64,000 nucleotides of DNA, taken from positions 3,100,001 through 3,164,000 of the forward strand of contig NZ_CP116398.1 of assembly GCF_029643245.1 (NCBI RefSeq), given 5' to 3'. This stretch comes from Methylomonas sp. EFPC3. GTDB lineage: Bacteria; Pseudomonadota; Gammaproteobacteria; Methylococcales; Methylomonadaceae. Positions 23,458-33,814 of the stretch are shown in pieces. Every line of letters starts with the position of its first letter. The first letter of the stretch is position 1. The position numbers were made by a program, and so were the translations under genes. The notes under the pieces are model-generated. The model saw only the letters and a program-made list of their open reading frames with translations. It searched no databases and was not told where the DNA came from.

Positions 23458-23940
23458 TCACGCACAATCGCCGCCGGCGGCGACCAGCGCATCCATCTTC
23501 GCTTGAAATTCGCTGCCGTCGACATCGGCGACGTGGGTCGCCAACATCCATTGGTGGCCGAACGGGTCGGTGACGACGCCCATCCGGTCGCCCCAGAATT
23601 GGTCGGCCGGTTCCATTACCGGCGTGGCGCCGGCCGCCACGGCTTGGGCAAATCCGGCATCGACGTCGTTGAGATACATGTGCAGTTTGACCGGGGTACC
23701 GCCCAACTTGTGCGGCGAGGCCGAGCCGGCATTCGGGTATTCGTCGGAAATCATGAAATGCGATACGCCGATGGTGAATTCGGCATGGCCGATTTTGTCG
23801 CCGGGCATGAGCAGGCGCATGATTTCGACGGCGCCGAACGCCTGCTGGTAAAACGCCAATGCGGCGGCGGCATCGTCGACGGTCAGATAAGGCGTGACGC
23901 TTTGGTAGCCTTCGGGGATCGGTTTGACGGGTGAGTTCAT
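23458..23940 (-). CDS. VOC-family glyoxalase/bleomycin-resistance-like protein
   Basis: The start is set at the ATG at 23940 (MNSPVKPIPEGYQSVTPYLT), giving 160 residues. The VOC fold is read from VDDAAAALAFYQQAFGAVEI and a central ISDEYPNAGSASP. The end DRMGVVTDPFGHQWMLATHV carries the usual metal-ligand His. It is first in the leftward VOC-VOC-AHSA1-YCII cluster. Upstream bases 23941-24321 are non-coding and hold its promoter and that of the rightward amidohydrolase. Confidence 0.85.
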   Translation of the reverse strand: MNSPVKPIPEGYQSVTPYLTVDDAAAALAFYQQAFGAVEIMRLLMPGDKIGHAEFTIGVSHFMISDEYPNAGSASPHKLGGTPVKLHMYLNDVDAGFAQAVAAGATPVMEPADQFWGDRMGVVTDPFGHQWMLATHVADVDGSEFQAKMDALVAAGGDCA

Positions 23941-24321
23941 CGTTTGCTCCTGTGTCGTAAATGAAAGGGTTCGCCAGCTAGTCGAACGGCAAACGCGAAA
24001 ATCGACAAACACCACCGATATTTTTCCTCCTGGGGTTCCGTCCGGCCCAATGCCCGCCGCCCAAGCCAATCCGGGCCGGTTAGTCCAAGCCGCCGTCCTG
24101 TCAATCAAGCTCACAGTCAATCCGCCGATTTAATCCGTTTGCCATAACAAAGACTCCGTTACGCATAAAACCGGGCGCGGTTAAACCGATACCATACTCA
24201 CCGGCCCAGCCAGCAAATATTGCCTGATAACACAATGACTTAGTTGATCATGTACTGCGTTTGGCGATGCGGCCGGCCGAGCCGGTTTTTATAACTACAA
24301 CTCACGCGACAAGGACACCTT

Positions 24322-25602
24322 ATGCCACGCCCCCAAAGATCGTTTACCTTGAATACCCTGGCTTTGGCCGTATTGGCCGCCTCCTGCCCGAGCTTCGCCG
24401 CCACCGCTCCGGTATCCTGCAAATTGATCAGCGCTGCCCGCCTGTTCGACGGCAACGAAGTGCAATTCAACAAAAGCGTGCTGGTGGTCGGCGACAAAGT
24501 AAAGGCCGTCGGCGATTACGCCAGCCTGAGCGGCCAATGTGCGACCCGTTACAACCTGGGCGACGCGACGATTCTGCCGGGCTTCATCGAGTCGCACGCC
24601 CACGTCACGTTTCAGAACGTCAGCAAGGACAAAATCCTCGAGCACGGCATTACCACCGTGCAGGATACCGGCGGCCCGTTGCTGCCTCCCCAAGGCGGCA
24701 ACGGTAGCCTGCGCCTGCTGAGCACCGGGCCGATTCTGCAAGCGCAGGGCGGTTATCCGCTGAATGTGTTCACCCCGGACGATACCGGCGGCGGTTACGA
24801 CAAGGTTGGTTTGGCCATCGCCGCCAATGCCACGGAAAGCCAAGTCAGAGCCATCGTGCAAAATCTGGTGGCCGGCGGCGCCTCGGCGATCAAGATCGCA
24901 TTGGAGCCGGGCGGCGAAGCCGGTGCGCCGTGGATGATGTCGCACGGCCACGGCGAGGTGCCGGCCGCACCCTGGCCGGTATTGTCGCAGCAGCAAGTGG
25001 CCTGGATCGTCAGCGAAGCGCATAACCACGGCAAGCGGGTACTGGCTCACGTCGGCGAAAACAGCGGTTTCGAGCTTGCCTACGCGGCCGGCGTCGACAT
25101 GTTGGCTCATATGCCGTGTTCTGCGCTCAACGCCGAATTGCTGCATTCCGCGGTACACGACGGCATGGAATTCATGACCACGATCGACACCTTGGCCTCG
25201 TGCGGCGCCGGCCTCTACCAAAACGCCCATACGGTGGGCCACGTGTACCAGGAACATGCCGGCGAAGGCTTGGCCTTCCCGCTGGTTTACGGCTCCGAAA
25301 TCGCCCACGACAACGTGCCGTGGGGCATCAACGGCGAGGAATTGCATCTGATGTTGCATACCGGCAGCGGCGATTCGATCGATTTCATCGACGTACTGAA
25401 CGTATTGCGCTCGGCCACCTCCGCCGCCGCCGCCCGCTTGGCCACCGGCATTCCCGGACTCGGCACGCTGTCGACCAACGCCCCGGCCGACTTGATTGCG
25501 GTCAAGGGCAATGCGCTGGAGCGCTTCAAATTGCTGGAATACCCGGATCTGGTCATGTCCGGCGGCAAACTGGTGGTGAATAAATTCTCGCCGACCCGCT
25601 AA
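24322..25602 (+). CDS. Exported amidohydrolase-family protein (imidazolonepropionase-like)
   Basis: 426 residues with a signal peptide (LNTLALAVLAASCPSFAA). The metallohydrolase barrel has the HxH motif in GFIESHAHVTFQN at about residue 92, HVGENSGFELAYAAGVDM near 237, and SEIAHDNVPWG near 330. A small composite beta domain is formed by both ends (KLISAARLFDGNEVQFNKS and PADLIAVKGNALERF). The export signal points to a periplasmic dipeptidase- or prolidase-like hydrolase. The substrate is unknown. Confidence 0.85.
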   Translation: MPRPQRSFTLNTLALAVLAASCPSFAATAPVSCKLISAARLFDGNEVQFNKSVLVVGDKVKAVGDYASLSGQCATRYNLGDATILPGFIESHAHVTFQNVSKDKILEHGITTVQDTGGPLLPPQGGNGSLRLLSTGPILQAQGGYPLNVFTPDDTGGGYDKVGLAIAANATESQVRAIVQNLVAGGASAIKIALEPGGEAGAPWMMSHGHGEVPAAPWPVLSQQQVAWIVSEAHNHGKRVLAHVGENSGFELAYAAGVDMLAHMPCSALNAELLHSAVHDGMEFMTTIDTLASCGAGLYQNAHTVGHVYQEHAGEGLAFPLVYGSEIAHDNVPWGINGEELHLMLHTGSGDSIDFIDVLNVLRSATSAAAARLATGIPGLGTLSTNAPADLIAVKGNALERFKLLEYPDLVMSGGKLVVNKFSPTR

Positions 25603-25696
25603 CCGTCGCACTAGCGACTTCCCGTCGGCGCAGCGCCATCGCGGCGGCGGGTATCTACCGGTTTCCATTCTTTAATCGCTTTTATCCGATACGGCC

Positions 25697-26299
25697 ATGA
25701 AAAAACTTCATCTCGCATTATTTTGTTTCGCTTTATCCATTCTGAAGGTCGGCAACGCCGATGCCGCCATTTTGAGTTTCGACGACGTGACCGCCGATGC
25801 GGAAGCAGCGATCGCCGACGGCTACGCCGGGTTGAATTGGTCCAATTTCTGGGTACAGAACCCGCAATTGGCCCAGGTCGCGGATTTCGATTCCGGCTTT
25901 TACCACGGCGTGGTATCGACGGACTATTCGGCCTTCAACGCCGACGGCGGCCCGGCCAGTATTCGCTCGAACAGCTTGTTCGATTTCCGCTCTGCATATT
26001 TCGCTGCCGCTTCGCGCTGGGGCCTGCAGATCACTGCCAGCGGTTACCTGAACGGCGACCTGCTTTACCAACAGCAATTGCTGGTCAACACCGACGCCGC
26101 ACAGTTATTCAACCTGAACTTTGCCGGCATCGATACTTTGGAGTTCGTTGCCAGCGGCGGCGAGGACTATCTCGGCGCCGGTTTCCATTTCACACTGGAC
26201 AACGCCGACATCGCGGCACCGGTGCCGTTACCGGCGGCAGTGTGGCTGTTCGGCGCCGGCTTGGCCGGACTACTGGGTTTGCAGCGACGTAGCGCATAG
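25697..26299 (+). CDS. PEP-CTERM sorting-domain exported protein
   Basis: 200 residues. A signal peptide (residues 1-23, ending ..VGNADA) and a beta-rich mature part with the motif GYAGLNWSNFWVQN (about 47-60) are followed by the C-terminal sorting tail VPLPAAVWLFGAGLAGLLGL and basic QRRSA. This is the variant of the PEP-CTERM signal common in methanotrophs and related gammaproteobacteria. It implies an exosortase elsewhere in the genome. A rho-independent terminator follows at 26325-26348. Confidence 0.9.
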   Translation: MKKLHLALFCFALSILKVGNADAAILSFDDVTADAEAAIADGYAGLNWSNFWVQNPQLAQVADFDSGFYHGVVSTDYSAFNADGGPASIRSNSLFDFRSAYFAAASRWGLQITASGYLNGDLLYQQQLLVNTDAAQLFNLNFAGIDTLEFVASGGEDYLGAGFHFTLDNADIAAPVPLPAAVWLFGAGLAGLLGLQRRSA

Positions 26300-26324
26300 A
26301 TTGCTGACGATTCCGTACAAACTG

Positions 26325-26348
26325 AAACCGCCTGCGGGCGGTTTTTTT
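26325..26348 (+). terminator. Rho-independent terminator after the PEP-CTERM gene
   Basis: AAACCGCC (26325-26332), loop TGCG and GGCGGTTT (26337-26344) are followed by a T run to 26348. Confidence 0.85.
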
Positions 26349-26466
26349 ATGCGGCTTGCTGGCGTTGGGGCCGGCAATTCGGCGCCTCGACCTTGACAAT
26401 TGGGCCGGTTACGGCCACTTTTCGCTAGCGCAGTTCGATAAATTGCCCGTTCTGAAGGATACCGCC

Positions 26467-27282
26467 ATGCCGGCCGCACCCATTTTCAACCGTTACTTCG
26501 TTTATGGCGCCAGCGACCGGGGCCGAGTACGCGAGATTAACGAAGACACCATCCTGCTCAGTCCTGAAACCGGGATCTGTTTGCTGGCGGACGGCATGGG
26601 CGGGCATGGCCGCGGCGATATTGCCAGCCAGCAGACCGTCGCCGAGGTCGAGCGCCTGATCGCCCGCCATCTGCCGCCCGTGCCCGCCAGCCGAACGCCA
26701 GCTTGGCTAGGCCGCTGGTTCAAGTCGGCCGAACCCTCCGATCCCCATCTGCCGGCGCGGCAGCTCGATTTGCTGGCGGATCTGATCCGCGAAGCCAACC
26801 GTACGCTTTACCGAAGCAACTGCGAATGGGGAGCGGCCGACGGTAGCGGTTGCGGCACGACCTTGGTCGGCTGCCGGCTTCTGCCCGACTTAGCGGCAAT
26901 GCAGATATTTCACATCGGCGACAGCCGTTTGTACCGCTGGCGCGGCGATGCGTTACAGGCCTTGACCGCCGACCACTCGTTGCTGCGGCAATGGCAGGAT
27001 GCCGGCCGAATCGGCGAACCGCCGCCCGGCAACCGCTTATACCAAGCTATCGGCCCCAATCCGGCAATCGAGCCGGAAACCCAAGTGGTTGAGATAGCTC
27101 CCGGCGACGGCTTTTTATTGTGTTCGGACGGTTTGACCGGCATGTTGGGAGACGCTGAAATCGCAGCCTTGCTGGCGGGTCTGAGCCCGGCAAATCTGGA
27201 AGCAAAAACCCTGGCTTTAATTGCCGCCGCCAATGCCGCCGGCGGTAAAGACAATATCTCGGTGATATTGATCTGCCAGTAA
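26467..27282 (+). CDS. PP2C-family serine/threonine phosphatase
   Basis: The start is set at the ATG at 26467 (MPAAPIFNRYFVYGASDRG), giving 271 residues; the longer frame begins in the terminator. All metal-binding motifs of the PPM fold are present: RVREINEDT, LADGMGGHGRGDIAS, IGDSRLYRWRGD, LCSDGLTGML and the closing GGKDNISVI. It converges with the FHA gene 7 bases away; the pairing suggests a phosphothreonine signalling unit, but no kinase gene lies nearby. Confidence 0.9.
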   Translation: MPAAPIFNRYFVYGASDRGRVREINEDTILLSPETGICLLADGMGGHGRGDIASQQTVAEVERLIARHLPPVPASRTPAWLGRWFKSAEPSDPHLPARQLDLLADLIREANRTLYRSNCEWGAADGSGCGTTLVGCRLLPDLAAMQIFHIGDSRLYRWRGDALQALTADHSLLRQWQDAGRIGEPPPGNRLYQAIGPNPAIEPETQVVEIAPGDGFLLCSDGLTGMLGDAEIAALLAGLSPANLEAKTLALIAAANAAGGKDNISVILICQ

Positions 27283-27289
27283 CGCCGTT

Positions 27290-27982
27290 CTATTGCTCGA
27301 CGTATTTCATCAATACTTTTTTCACCAGAATATTGTCGTCGTGAACCAGGCGAACTTGCTGGCCGACTTCGCGGCCGTTCAGGCGGATGTGTTTGTCGAC
27401 GACGGGCGTCAGGTAGTAGTGGTCCCCGAGGCGGATGATTTCTGCGATCAGTTTCGGCGTAAACCAACCGCCCACCCGCACGTTACACTCCGGGCCTTTG
27501 CCTATCGTGTAGTAATCCTTGTTCAATAACAATTTATTGATATTGCGTGCCTCGCCGTGCATCAGCAAGGCCTGGTTGCCGGGCCGAGCAGCCGCTGCGG
27601 GCTGGCCGGAGCCGGTCGCCGGGTTGACCAGCAACGTACGGTCGAAATCGTCTAATTGGGCGGAGAGGGCCGGGTTCAGGCCTGGCGCCGTAGGTTGGTC
27701 GACAAATTTCAAATCGTGCTTGCCGACGGTAACGACGTCGCCGAAACGGAGTTTGTGCCGGCCGGCAATCTTGGTCCCGTTTAAATACGTGCCGTTGGTG
27801 CTGCTCATGTCCTCCAGCCACCATTCGCCGTCTTGGCGGGAAATCGCCGCATGCACCAGCGATACACCCTTGTTGCCGATATACACCTGGTTATAGGTCG
27901 CCCGGCCGATACTGCAGGCCTGATCGCCGATCTCGACTACGTTTTGCAGCGAGCTGTTGAAATAAATCTCGACAAAACTCAT
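27290..27982 (-). CDS. FHA-domain protein (two FHA-like domains)
   Basis: The start is set at the ATG at 27982 (MSFVEIYFNSSLQNVVEIGD), giving 230 residues. The first FHA domain is canonical: SIGRATYNQVYI, SLVHAAISRQDGEWWLED and SSTNGTYLNG, with the phosphothreonine-binding residues present. The second, about residues 150-230 (YYTIGKGPECNVRVGG), keeps the fold but lacks the SxxH and TNG motifs, so it probably does not bind phosphopeptide. A Pro/Ala-rich linker joins them. It is the likely partner or reader for the convergent PP2C phosphatase. Confidence 0.88.
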   Translation of the reverse strand: MSFVEIYFNSSLQNVVEIGDQACSIGRATYNQVYIGNKGVSLVHAAISRQDGEWWLEDMSSTNGTYLNGTKIAGRHKLRFGDVVTVGKHDLKFVDQPTAPGLNPALSAQLDDFDRTLLVNPATGSGQPAAAARPGNQALLMHGEARNINKLLLNKDYYTIGKGPECNVRVGGWFTPKLIAEIIRLGDHYYLTPVVDKHIRLNGREVGQQVRLVHDDNILVKKVLMKYVEQ

Positions 27983-28321
27983 AGCTCCACCCCCGCGCTG
28001 AAATTGGTCACCCGCACAAGTATTGGCCGGAGCGGTCAAAAAGTCATGAATTAATTCGGTTTGGCTGGTCTGGAAAAGCGCGTCGTCCGAGATTTGGACG
28101 CCGAGAAACCTGAGCGGGCGTACAAATATCGGCCGGCGATTTTACTTTCCGTACCGCCAAGCCTTGCCAAATCCGGCGTGAAATCGTATTAGTCGCGGCA
28201 CAATGGCGCTCGAAAATCGGCAGCGCTATTGAAAAACCGGGATGGCGCCTCCATGTTACCGGGCCGGCCCCCCAGATCGGGCTGATTAGCCTTAAAGATT
28301 CAGACTTAACGGAGAAAATGT

Positions 28322-28486
28322 ATGTTGAAGAAATGCCCTCATTGCAACCGTGTCAGCGACACCGACGATTTTTGTACGTTGCATGGTAAGGCTCGGGTCA
28401 CGATGAAACCGGTGATCGATTTCAAATCCACGGCCATTCAAGAGCCTAAGGTACAAAAGACTGCAACGGACCAGGATCTGCTCTAA
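28322..28486 (+). CDS. Zinc-ribbon microprotein
   Basis: 54 residues (MLKKCPHCNRVSDTDDFCTL...). The CPHC knuckle, DDFC and following HG form a half or degenerate zinc ribbon like those found in front of bacterial Ser/Thr kinase and FHA proteins. GGAG is placed 8 bases before the ATG. It lies behind the FHA gene promoter, divergent from it. Too short for family assignment; its reality rests on the ribosome site and the motif. Confidence 0.55.
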   Translation: MLKKCPHCNRVSDTDDFCTLHGKARVTMKPVIDFKSTAIQEPKVQKTATDQDLL

Positions 28487-28639
28487 TCCGGCCAAAACCG
28501 ACGGCGGGCGGCTCTTCCGACGGCCATTCGGCCTGGAGCCGCCTGCGATCTCTGATCCCGGCCGCAGAATTCGATCGGCCGCCAGCAACTCCCCCCGCTT
28601 TCTTATCCGCCGCCGATTCCGCTCAGGCCGACTGCCGGC

Positions 28640-29917
28640 CTAGACCTTAAAGACCGTGGCGGCCGCCTCTACGGTAGCCTGCAAATCTTGATCGGTATGC
28701 GCCGCCGAAACAAACCCTGCCTCGAACGCCGACGGCGCCAGATACACGCCCTGATCCAGCATCGCATGGAAAAAACGTTTGAAGCGCTCGACATCGCAGG
28801 CCATGACCTGCGCGAAGCGGGTGATGGATTTTTCGGGGCTGAAGAACAGACCGAACATGCCGCCGACCTGGTTGGTGGTGAACGGGATGCCGGCTTGGTC
28901 GGCGGCGGTTTGCAGGCCATGCAGCAGTTTGGCGGTTTTGGCGGCCAACTCGTCGTAAAAACCCGGCGCGGAAATCAGTTCCAGGGTTTTCAGGCCGGCG
29001 GCCATTGCCACCGGACAGCCGGACAGGGTGCCGGCCTGATAAACCGGGCCGAGCGGTGCCAAATATTCCATGATCTTGCGGCTGCCGCCGAAGGCGCCGA
29101 CCGGCAAACCGCCGCCGATGATTTTGCCTAGCGTGGTCAGGTCCGGTTTGATGCCGTAGAGGCCTTGTGCGCCTTGCAGGCCGACGCGGAAGCCGGTCAT
29201 CACTTCGTCGAAAATCAATACGCTACCGTAGCGATCGCAGACCTCGCGCAGGGTTTGCAGAAAGCCCGGTTCTGGCGGGATGCAATTCATGTTGCCGGCC
29301 ACCGGCTCGACGATGATGCAGGCGATTTGCTCGCCGATGTCGGCGAAGGTTTGTGTGACCGCATCGCTATCGTTGTAAGCCAGGGTGATGGTGTCGGCGG
29401 CCAAGGCGGCGGGGACACCCGGCGAGCTGGGCACGCCCAGGGTCAGCGCGCCGGAACCGGCCTTGACCAGCAACGAATCGGAATGGCCGTGGTAGCAGCC
29501 TTCGAATTTGACGATTTTGTCGCGGCCGGTGTAGCCGCGCGCCAGCCGCAGGGCGCTCATCGTCGCTTCGGTGCCGGAGCTGACCATGCGCACCATGTCG
29601 ATGGACGGCAGGAGTTCGCAGACGGTTTGCGCCATCACGGTTTCGATTTCAGTCGGCGCGCCGAAGCTGAGGCCTTTTTCGGCGGAAACTTTGACGGCGT
29701 CGATCACCGCCGGATGGGCGTGGCCCAAAATCATCGGCCCCCAGGAGCCGACGTAGTCGATGTAGCGCTTGCCTTCGCTGTCCCAGACGTAGGCGCCCTG
29801 GGCGCGGTCGAAGTAAACCGGGGTGCCGCCGACGCCCTTGAAGGCGCGCACCGGCGAGTTGACGCCGCCGGGAATGACTTGTTGGGCTTGGGAGAATAGT
29901 TCGCTGGATAGTGTCAT
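28640..29917 (-). CDS. hemL: Glutamate-1-semialdehyde 2,1-aminomutase
   Basis: 425 residues, usual family length. It converts glutamate-1-semialdehyde to 5-aminolevulinate for haem and corrinoid synthesis, using PLP. The class III aminotransferase fold is complete: [16 protein letters not shown] at the start, [30 protein letters not shown] and the PLP-lysine motif [18 protein letters not shown] (Lys about 265). It stands alone, leftward. Confidence 0.97.
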   Translation of the reverse strand: MTLSSELFSQAQQVIPGGVNSPVRAFKGVGGTPVYFDRAQGAYVWDSEGKRYIDYVGSWGPMILGHAHPAVIDAVKVSAEKGLSFGAPTEIETVMAQTVCELLPSIDMVRMVSSGTEATMSALRLARGYTGRDKIVKFEGCYHGHSDSLLVKAGSGALTLGVPSSPGVPAALAADTITLAYNDSDAVTQTFADIGEQIACIIVEPVAGNMNCIPPEPGFLQTLREVCDRYGSVLIFDEVMTGFRVGLQGAQGLYGIKPDLTTLGKIIGGGLPVGAFGGSRKIMEYLAPLGPVYQAGTLSGCPVAMAAGLKTLELISAPGFYDELAAKTAKLLHGLQTAADQAGIPFTTNQVGGMFGLFFSPEKSITRFAQVMACDVERFKRFFHAMLDQGVYLAPSAFEAGFVSAAHTDQDLQATVEAAATVFKV

Positions 29918-30054
29918 GGTCTGTACAATCGGATTGAAGTTGATCGAGCCTGAAGCGCGAGGCTGGCGGGAGCGTTTCCGGGAGCGCCGGCCGAGCTGCC
30001 CGGTCAGGGCAGCCGGAGCGAATCGGGCCGCCGGCGCCGGCGGCCCGTTTGCCG

Positions 30055-30519
30055 TTAGTTGGCGGAATTATCCGAAGGTTTGCCGAACAAATGCGGTCCT
30101 TTCGGCTGCGGTTTGCTTTGCAAGCAGAAATACGCGGCAGCGTCGAATTTGATGCCCAGGGTCTGGGTATCTTCGTGGTCCTCGATATATTTTTCGGCGT
30201 CGATTTCCGACAGGTCTTTCATGATGTGCTCGGCGATGCAATCGCAAGTTTGCTTGAAACGCGGCTCGTCGACGTCTTTATTGACCGAGTTTTTCAACTC
30301 GCGCTCGACGCATTTGGCCGAGAACTCCTTTTCGAATTGGCGTTTTTCCGCACCGCTGGCTTCGCCGGTGTCGTCGCGGTGTACGGATTTTTTCAAGGCG
30401 CCGGTTTTGGCGGCTTTCGGGGCTTCTGCTTCGGCTTTGTCATCGGAGCAGGCCGACAGCAGTAATAGGACAGGAAGCAAGGCGAGGGCGAGGGCCCGTT
30501 TCAACGAGTTGTTTTTCAT
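30055..30519 (-). CDS. Hypothetical lipoprotein with a conserved Cys pattern
   Basis: 154 residues. A lipoprotein signal ends in the lipobox LLSAC (Cys about 24). The mature part is charged and helical with cysteines in [10 protein letters not shown] and [13 protein letters not shown]. No family name is recognised. It follows gmk (23 bases after the gmk stop) on the same strand. Confidence 0.75.
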   Translation of the reverse strand: MKNNSLKRALALALLPVLLLLSACSDDKAEAEAPKAAKTGALKKSVHRDDTGEASGAEKRQFEKEFSAKCVERELKNSVNKDVDEPRFKQTCDCIAEHIMKDLSEIDAEKYIEDHEDTQTLGIKFDAAAYFCLQSKPQPKGPHLFGKPSDNSAN

Positions 30520-30542
30520 GATGTGTGCTGTCTGATTTGGTT

Positions 30543-31157
<615 letters not shown>

Positions 31158-31236
31158 TTATTTATTCAGGGTTATCCATGCGGCCGCCATTCTTTTCTGA
31201 TAACGCCTAAGAGTCAAGCCCCGCCGCGTGCTGTGG

Positions 31237-31242
31237 TATGAT
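31237..31242 (+). promoter_or_regulatory. Possible extended -10 promoter for dnaA
   Basis: TGGTATGAT fits an extended -10 element, 34 bases before the dnaA start. No convincing -35 and no cluster of DnaA boxes was found in the gmk-dnaA gap; TTATCCATG at about 31170 is a single loose match. Confidence 0.35.
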
Positions 31243-31275
31243 GCAAGGCCTTTCTCTGCCCCTTCTTTAACGCCG

Positions 31276-32592
31276 ATGAGTGTGATTTGGAACAACTGCC
31301 TGGCCAAACTGGAACATGAAATCCCGAGCGCGGATTTCAGTACCTGGATCAGGCCGCTGCAAGCTGTGGAGTCCGACAGCCAACTGAAGTTGCTCGCCCC
31401 CAACCGTTTCATTATCGACCATATCAAACAACACTTTTTTTCGATCATCGAAGACGCGGTCAACGAATTCTCGAATGCGACGCTGTCGGTGCATTTCGAG
31501 ATCGGCTCCAAGAAAGCGCCGGCCATCAAAGCGCCGACCTTGAGCAAGAGTTCGACCCAGAAAAAGAACCAGCCCAATTTTCTGAACAAGGCCTTCACCT
31601 TCGAGAGCTTCGTCGAAGGTAAATCCAACCAGTTGGCGCGGGCGGCATCGGTCACGGTATCCGACAATATCGGCAAGGTCTACAACCCGCTGTTCATCTA
31701 CGGCAGCTCCGGCCTGGGCAAAACTCATTTGATGCATGCCATCGGCAACGCGGTGCTGCTGAAAAAACCGGATGCCAACATCGTCTACCTGCACTCGGAA
31801 AAATTCGTGCAGGACATGGTCAAGGCCCTGCAACAGAACAGCATCAACCAGTTTAAAGAGTACTACCGCAGCATCGACATCTTGTTGATGGACGACATCC
31901 AGTTTCTGGCCGGCAAGGAGCGCTCGCAGGAGGAGTTTTTCCATACCTTCAACAATCTGCTGGATAACAAGCACCAGGTGGTACTGACCTGCGACAAATA
32001 CCCGAAGGAAATCGACGGCCTGGAAGACCGGCTGAAATCGCGCTTCGGCTGGGGCTTGCCGGTGGCGATCGAGCCGCCGGACTTGGAAACCCGCACCGCG
32101 ATTCTGATTAAAAAAGCCTTGCAGGTCGGCGTCGAGCTGGATCAGGAAATCGCTTTTTTCATCGCCAAACGCATTCCGTCCAACGTGCGTGACCTGGAAG
32201 GCGCGCTGCGGCGGGTGGTGGCCAACTCCCAATTCACCGGCCGCGAAATCACGCTGGAATTCACCAAGGAAGCGCTGCACGATTTGATCAGTCTGCAGGA
32301 CAAACTGATCAGTATCGACAACATCCAGAAAACCGTGGCGGAGTACTTCAAGATTCGGGTCGCCGATTTGTCATCGAAAAACCGCAAACAATCCATCACC
32401 CGGCCGCGGCAGGTGGCGATGAGCCTGGCGCGCGAATTGACCTCGCACAGTTATCCGGAAATCGGCGACGCTTTCGGCGGCCGCGACCATACCACCGTGA
32501 TCAACGCCTGCAAACGCATCGCCGAACTGAAGGAGGAGGACGTGAAAATGGCCGAAGACTACAAAAACCTGCTGCGGACCTTATCGCATTGA
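31276..32592 (+). CDS. dnaA: Chromosomal replication initiator DnaA
   Basis: The start is set at the ATG at 31276 ([20 protein letters not shown]), giving 438 residues; the frame before it reads no family sequence. Domain I is at 1-80, AAA+ domain III has Walker [17 protein letters not shown] and Walker [13 protein letters not shown], and domain IV carries the DnaA signature [15 protein letters not shown]. Downstream neither dnaN nor recF follows, unlike the usual arrangement. Confidence 0.97.
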   Translation: MSVIWNNCLAKLEHEIPSADFSTWIRPLQAVESDSQLKLLAPNRFIIDHIKQHFFSIIEDAVNEFSNATLSVHFEIGSKKAPAIKAPTLSKSSTQKKNQPNFLNKAFTFESFVEGKSNQLARAASVTVSDNIGKVYNPLFIYGSSGLGKTHLMHAIGNAVLLKKPDANIVYLHSEKFVQDMVKALQQNSINQFKEYYRSIDILLMDDIQFLAGKERSQEEFFHTFNNLLDNKHQVVLTCDKYPKEIDGLEDRLKSRFGWGLPVAIEPPDLETRTAILIKKALQVGVELDQEIAFFIAKRIPSNVRDLEGALRRVVANSQFTGREITLEFTKEALHDLISLQDKLISIDNIQKTVAEYFKIRVADLSSKNRKQSITRPRQVAMSLARELTSHSYPEIGDAFGGRDHTTVINACKRIAELKEEDVKMAEDYKNLLRTLSH

Positions 32593-32629
32593 TCGGTCCT
32601 GACCCGCTTTCCCCGCTGTTGGCTGCACC

Positions 32630-32806
32630 TTGAAACGCCATCTACTCAGTGCCTCGATTTTTCTGGCCGCAACCTTGCTTTATCTGGTAGGTTATTCCAA
32701 AACCAGCGCTGCCGCGGCGATCGCCGGAGGCGTATTCGAAGCTTGGTTTTGGCTCAGAATGTTCGAACAGCCACAGAGCGACGATATCGACCCGGCGAAC
32801 CGATAA
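32630..32806 (+). CDS. Small membrane protein
   Basis: 58 residues from a TTG at 32630 (KRHLLSASIFLAATLLYLVG...). A hydrophobic stretch near residues 6-20 continues into a Gly/Ala-rich second segment (AAAAIAGGVFEAWFWL), and the tail is acidic. It starts 37 bases after dnaA and has no obvious ribosome site. No family was assigned. Confidence 0.5.
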   Translation: MKRHLLSASIFLAATLLYLVGYSKTSAAAAIAGGVFEAWFWLRMFEQPQSDDIDPANR

Positions 32807-32903
32807 AGTTAGCCGCAGCCCGGCTACGAGCGCCTCGATCCGCGCTCATGGAAAACGGCGGAAAGGACCGAGTAAGCGATAAGGAACAAATCAAGGATTC
32901 AAC

Positions 32904-33710
32904 ATGAACGGCCCGCAACGCATCGTCTGTTTGACCGGCGAAACCACGGAAGTGCTTTATTTGCTGAACCAGCAATGGCGGATTGCCGGCATCTCCGGTT
33001 ACACCACCCGCCCGGCCGCAGCACGTAAAGAAAAACCCAAAGTCGCCGCCTTCACCTCGGCCAACATCGGCAAGATTCTGGCATTGAACCCCGATTTAGT
33101 GTTGACCTGCACCAATCTGCAAGCCGACATTGCCGCGGCACTGATCAAAGCCGGCATCGAAGTGCATGCCTTCAACCAGCGTTCGTTAGCCGGCATCCTG
33201 CAAATGGTTTCCACGCTCGGCGCACTGGTCGATGCCGCCGAAGCCGCCGCCGCATTGCGTGCCGAGTTAGAGCGGCAGATCGCCTCGGCCCGCGCCGCAG
33301 CCGAATCGATGGCTGTCAGGCCGAAAATTTATTTCGAGGAATGGAATGAACCTCTGATTAGCGGCATCGGTTGGGTTTCGGAGATTATCGAACTGGCTGG
33401 CGGCAACGATTGCTTTGCCGAGCTGGCCGGTCAGGCTTCGGCCAAAGGCCGGATCATTGACGACCCGAATCGGGTCGTCGAGCGCCAACCCGACATCATC
33501 GTCGGCTCTTGGTGCGGCAAGAAATTCCGCCCGGAACAGCTTGCCGGCCGCCCCGGCTGGGACCTTATTCCGGCAGTACGCGACGGTTTCGTCCGCGAAA
33601 TCAAATCGGCCGATATCCTGCAACCCGGCCCCGCGGTGTTGCAGCACGGCCTGCGGCAGATGCAGCACATCGTCCGGCAATGGTCGGCATGGCAGGCGGC
33701 ACATGGTTAA
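32904..33710 (+). CDS. BtuF-like periplasmic-binding-fold protein without a signal peptide
   Basis: 268 residues of the class III cobalamin/ferric-chelate binding fold (RIVCLTGETTEVLYLL, ILALNPDLVLTCTN, PKIYFEEWNEPLISGIGWV, ADILQPGPAVLQHGL). No export signal precedes the domain, so it is either cytoplasmic or uses an unrecognised route. No ABC permease or ATPase is adjacent. Similar free-standing proteins are annotated as cobalamin-binding proteins; the ligand is not shown here. Confidence 0.8.
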   Translation: MNGPQRIVCLTGETTEVLYLLNQQWRIAGISGYTTRPAAARKEKPKVAAFTSANIGKILALNPDLVLTCTNLQADIAAALIKAGIEVHAFNQRSLAGILQMVSTLGALVDAAEAAAALRAELERQIASARAAAESMAVRPKIYFEEWNEPLISGIGWVSEIIELAGGNDCFAELAGQASAKGRIIDDPNRVVERQPDIIVGSWCGKKFRPEQLAGRPGWDLIPAVRDGFVREIKSADILQPGPAVLQHGLRQMQHIVRQWSAWQAAHG

Positions 33711-33814
33711 ACCAGCCGGCACGACAAATCGAAAACCATACTCGACCCGCTGCCGCAGCATTACGTTTTGCTGCGGTCTGGCGGCATATCTTCCAGACTT
33801 TTAATCGACGTCCC

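Noticed and set aside
24295..25668. 457-codon minus-strand frame
   Set aside because: It is antisense to the exported amidohydrolase and lacks any family motif.
31158..31275. Chromosome origin in the gmk-dnaA gap
   Set aside because: Only one loose DnaA-box match (TTATCCATG) and no AT-rich unwinding stretch were seen.
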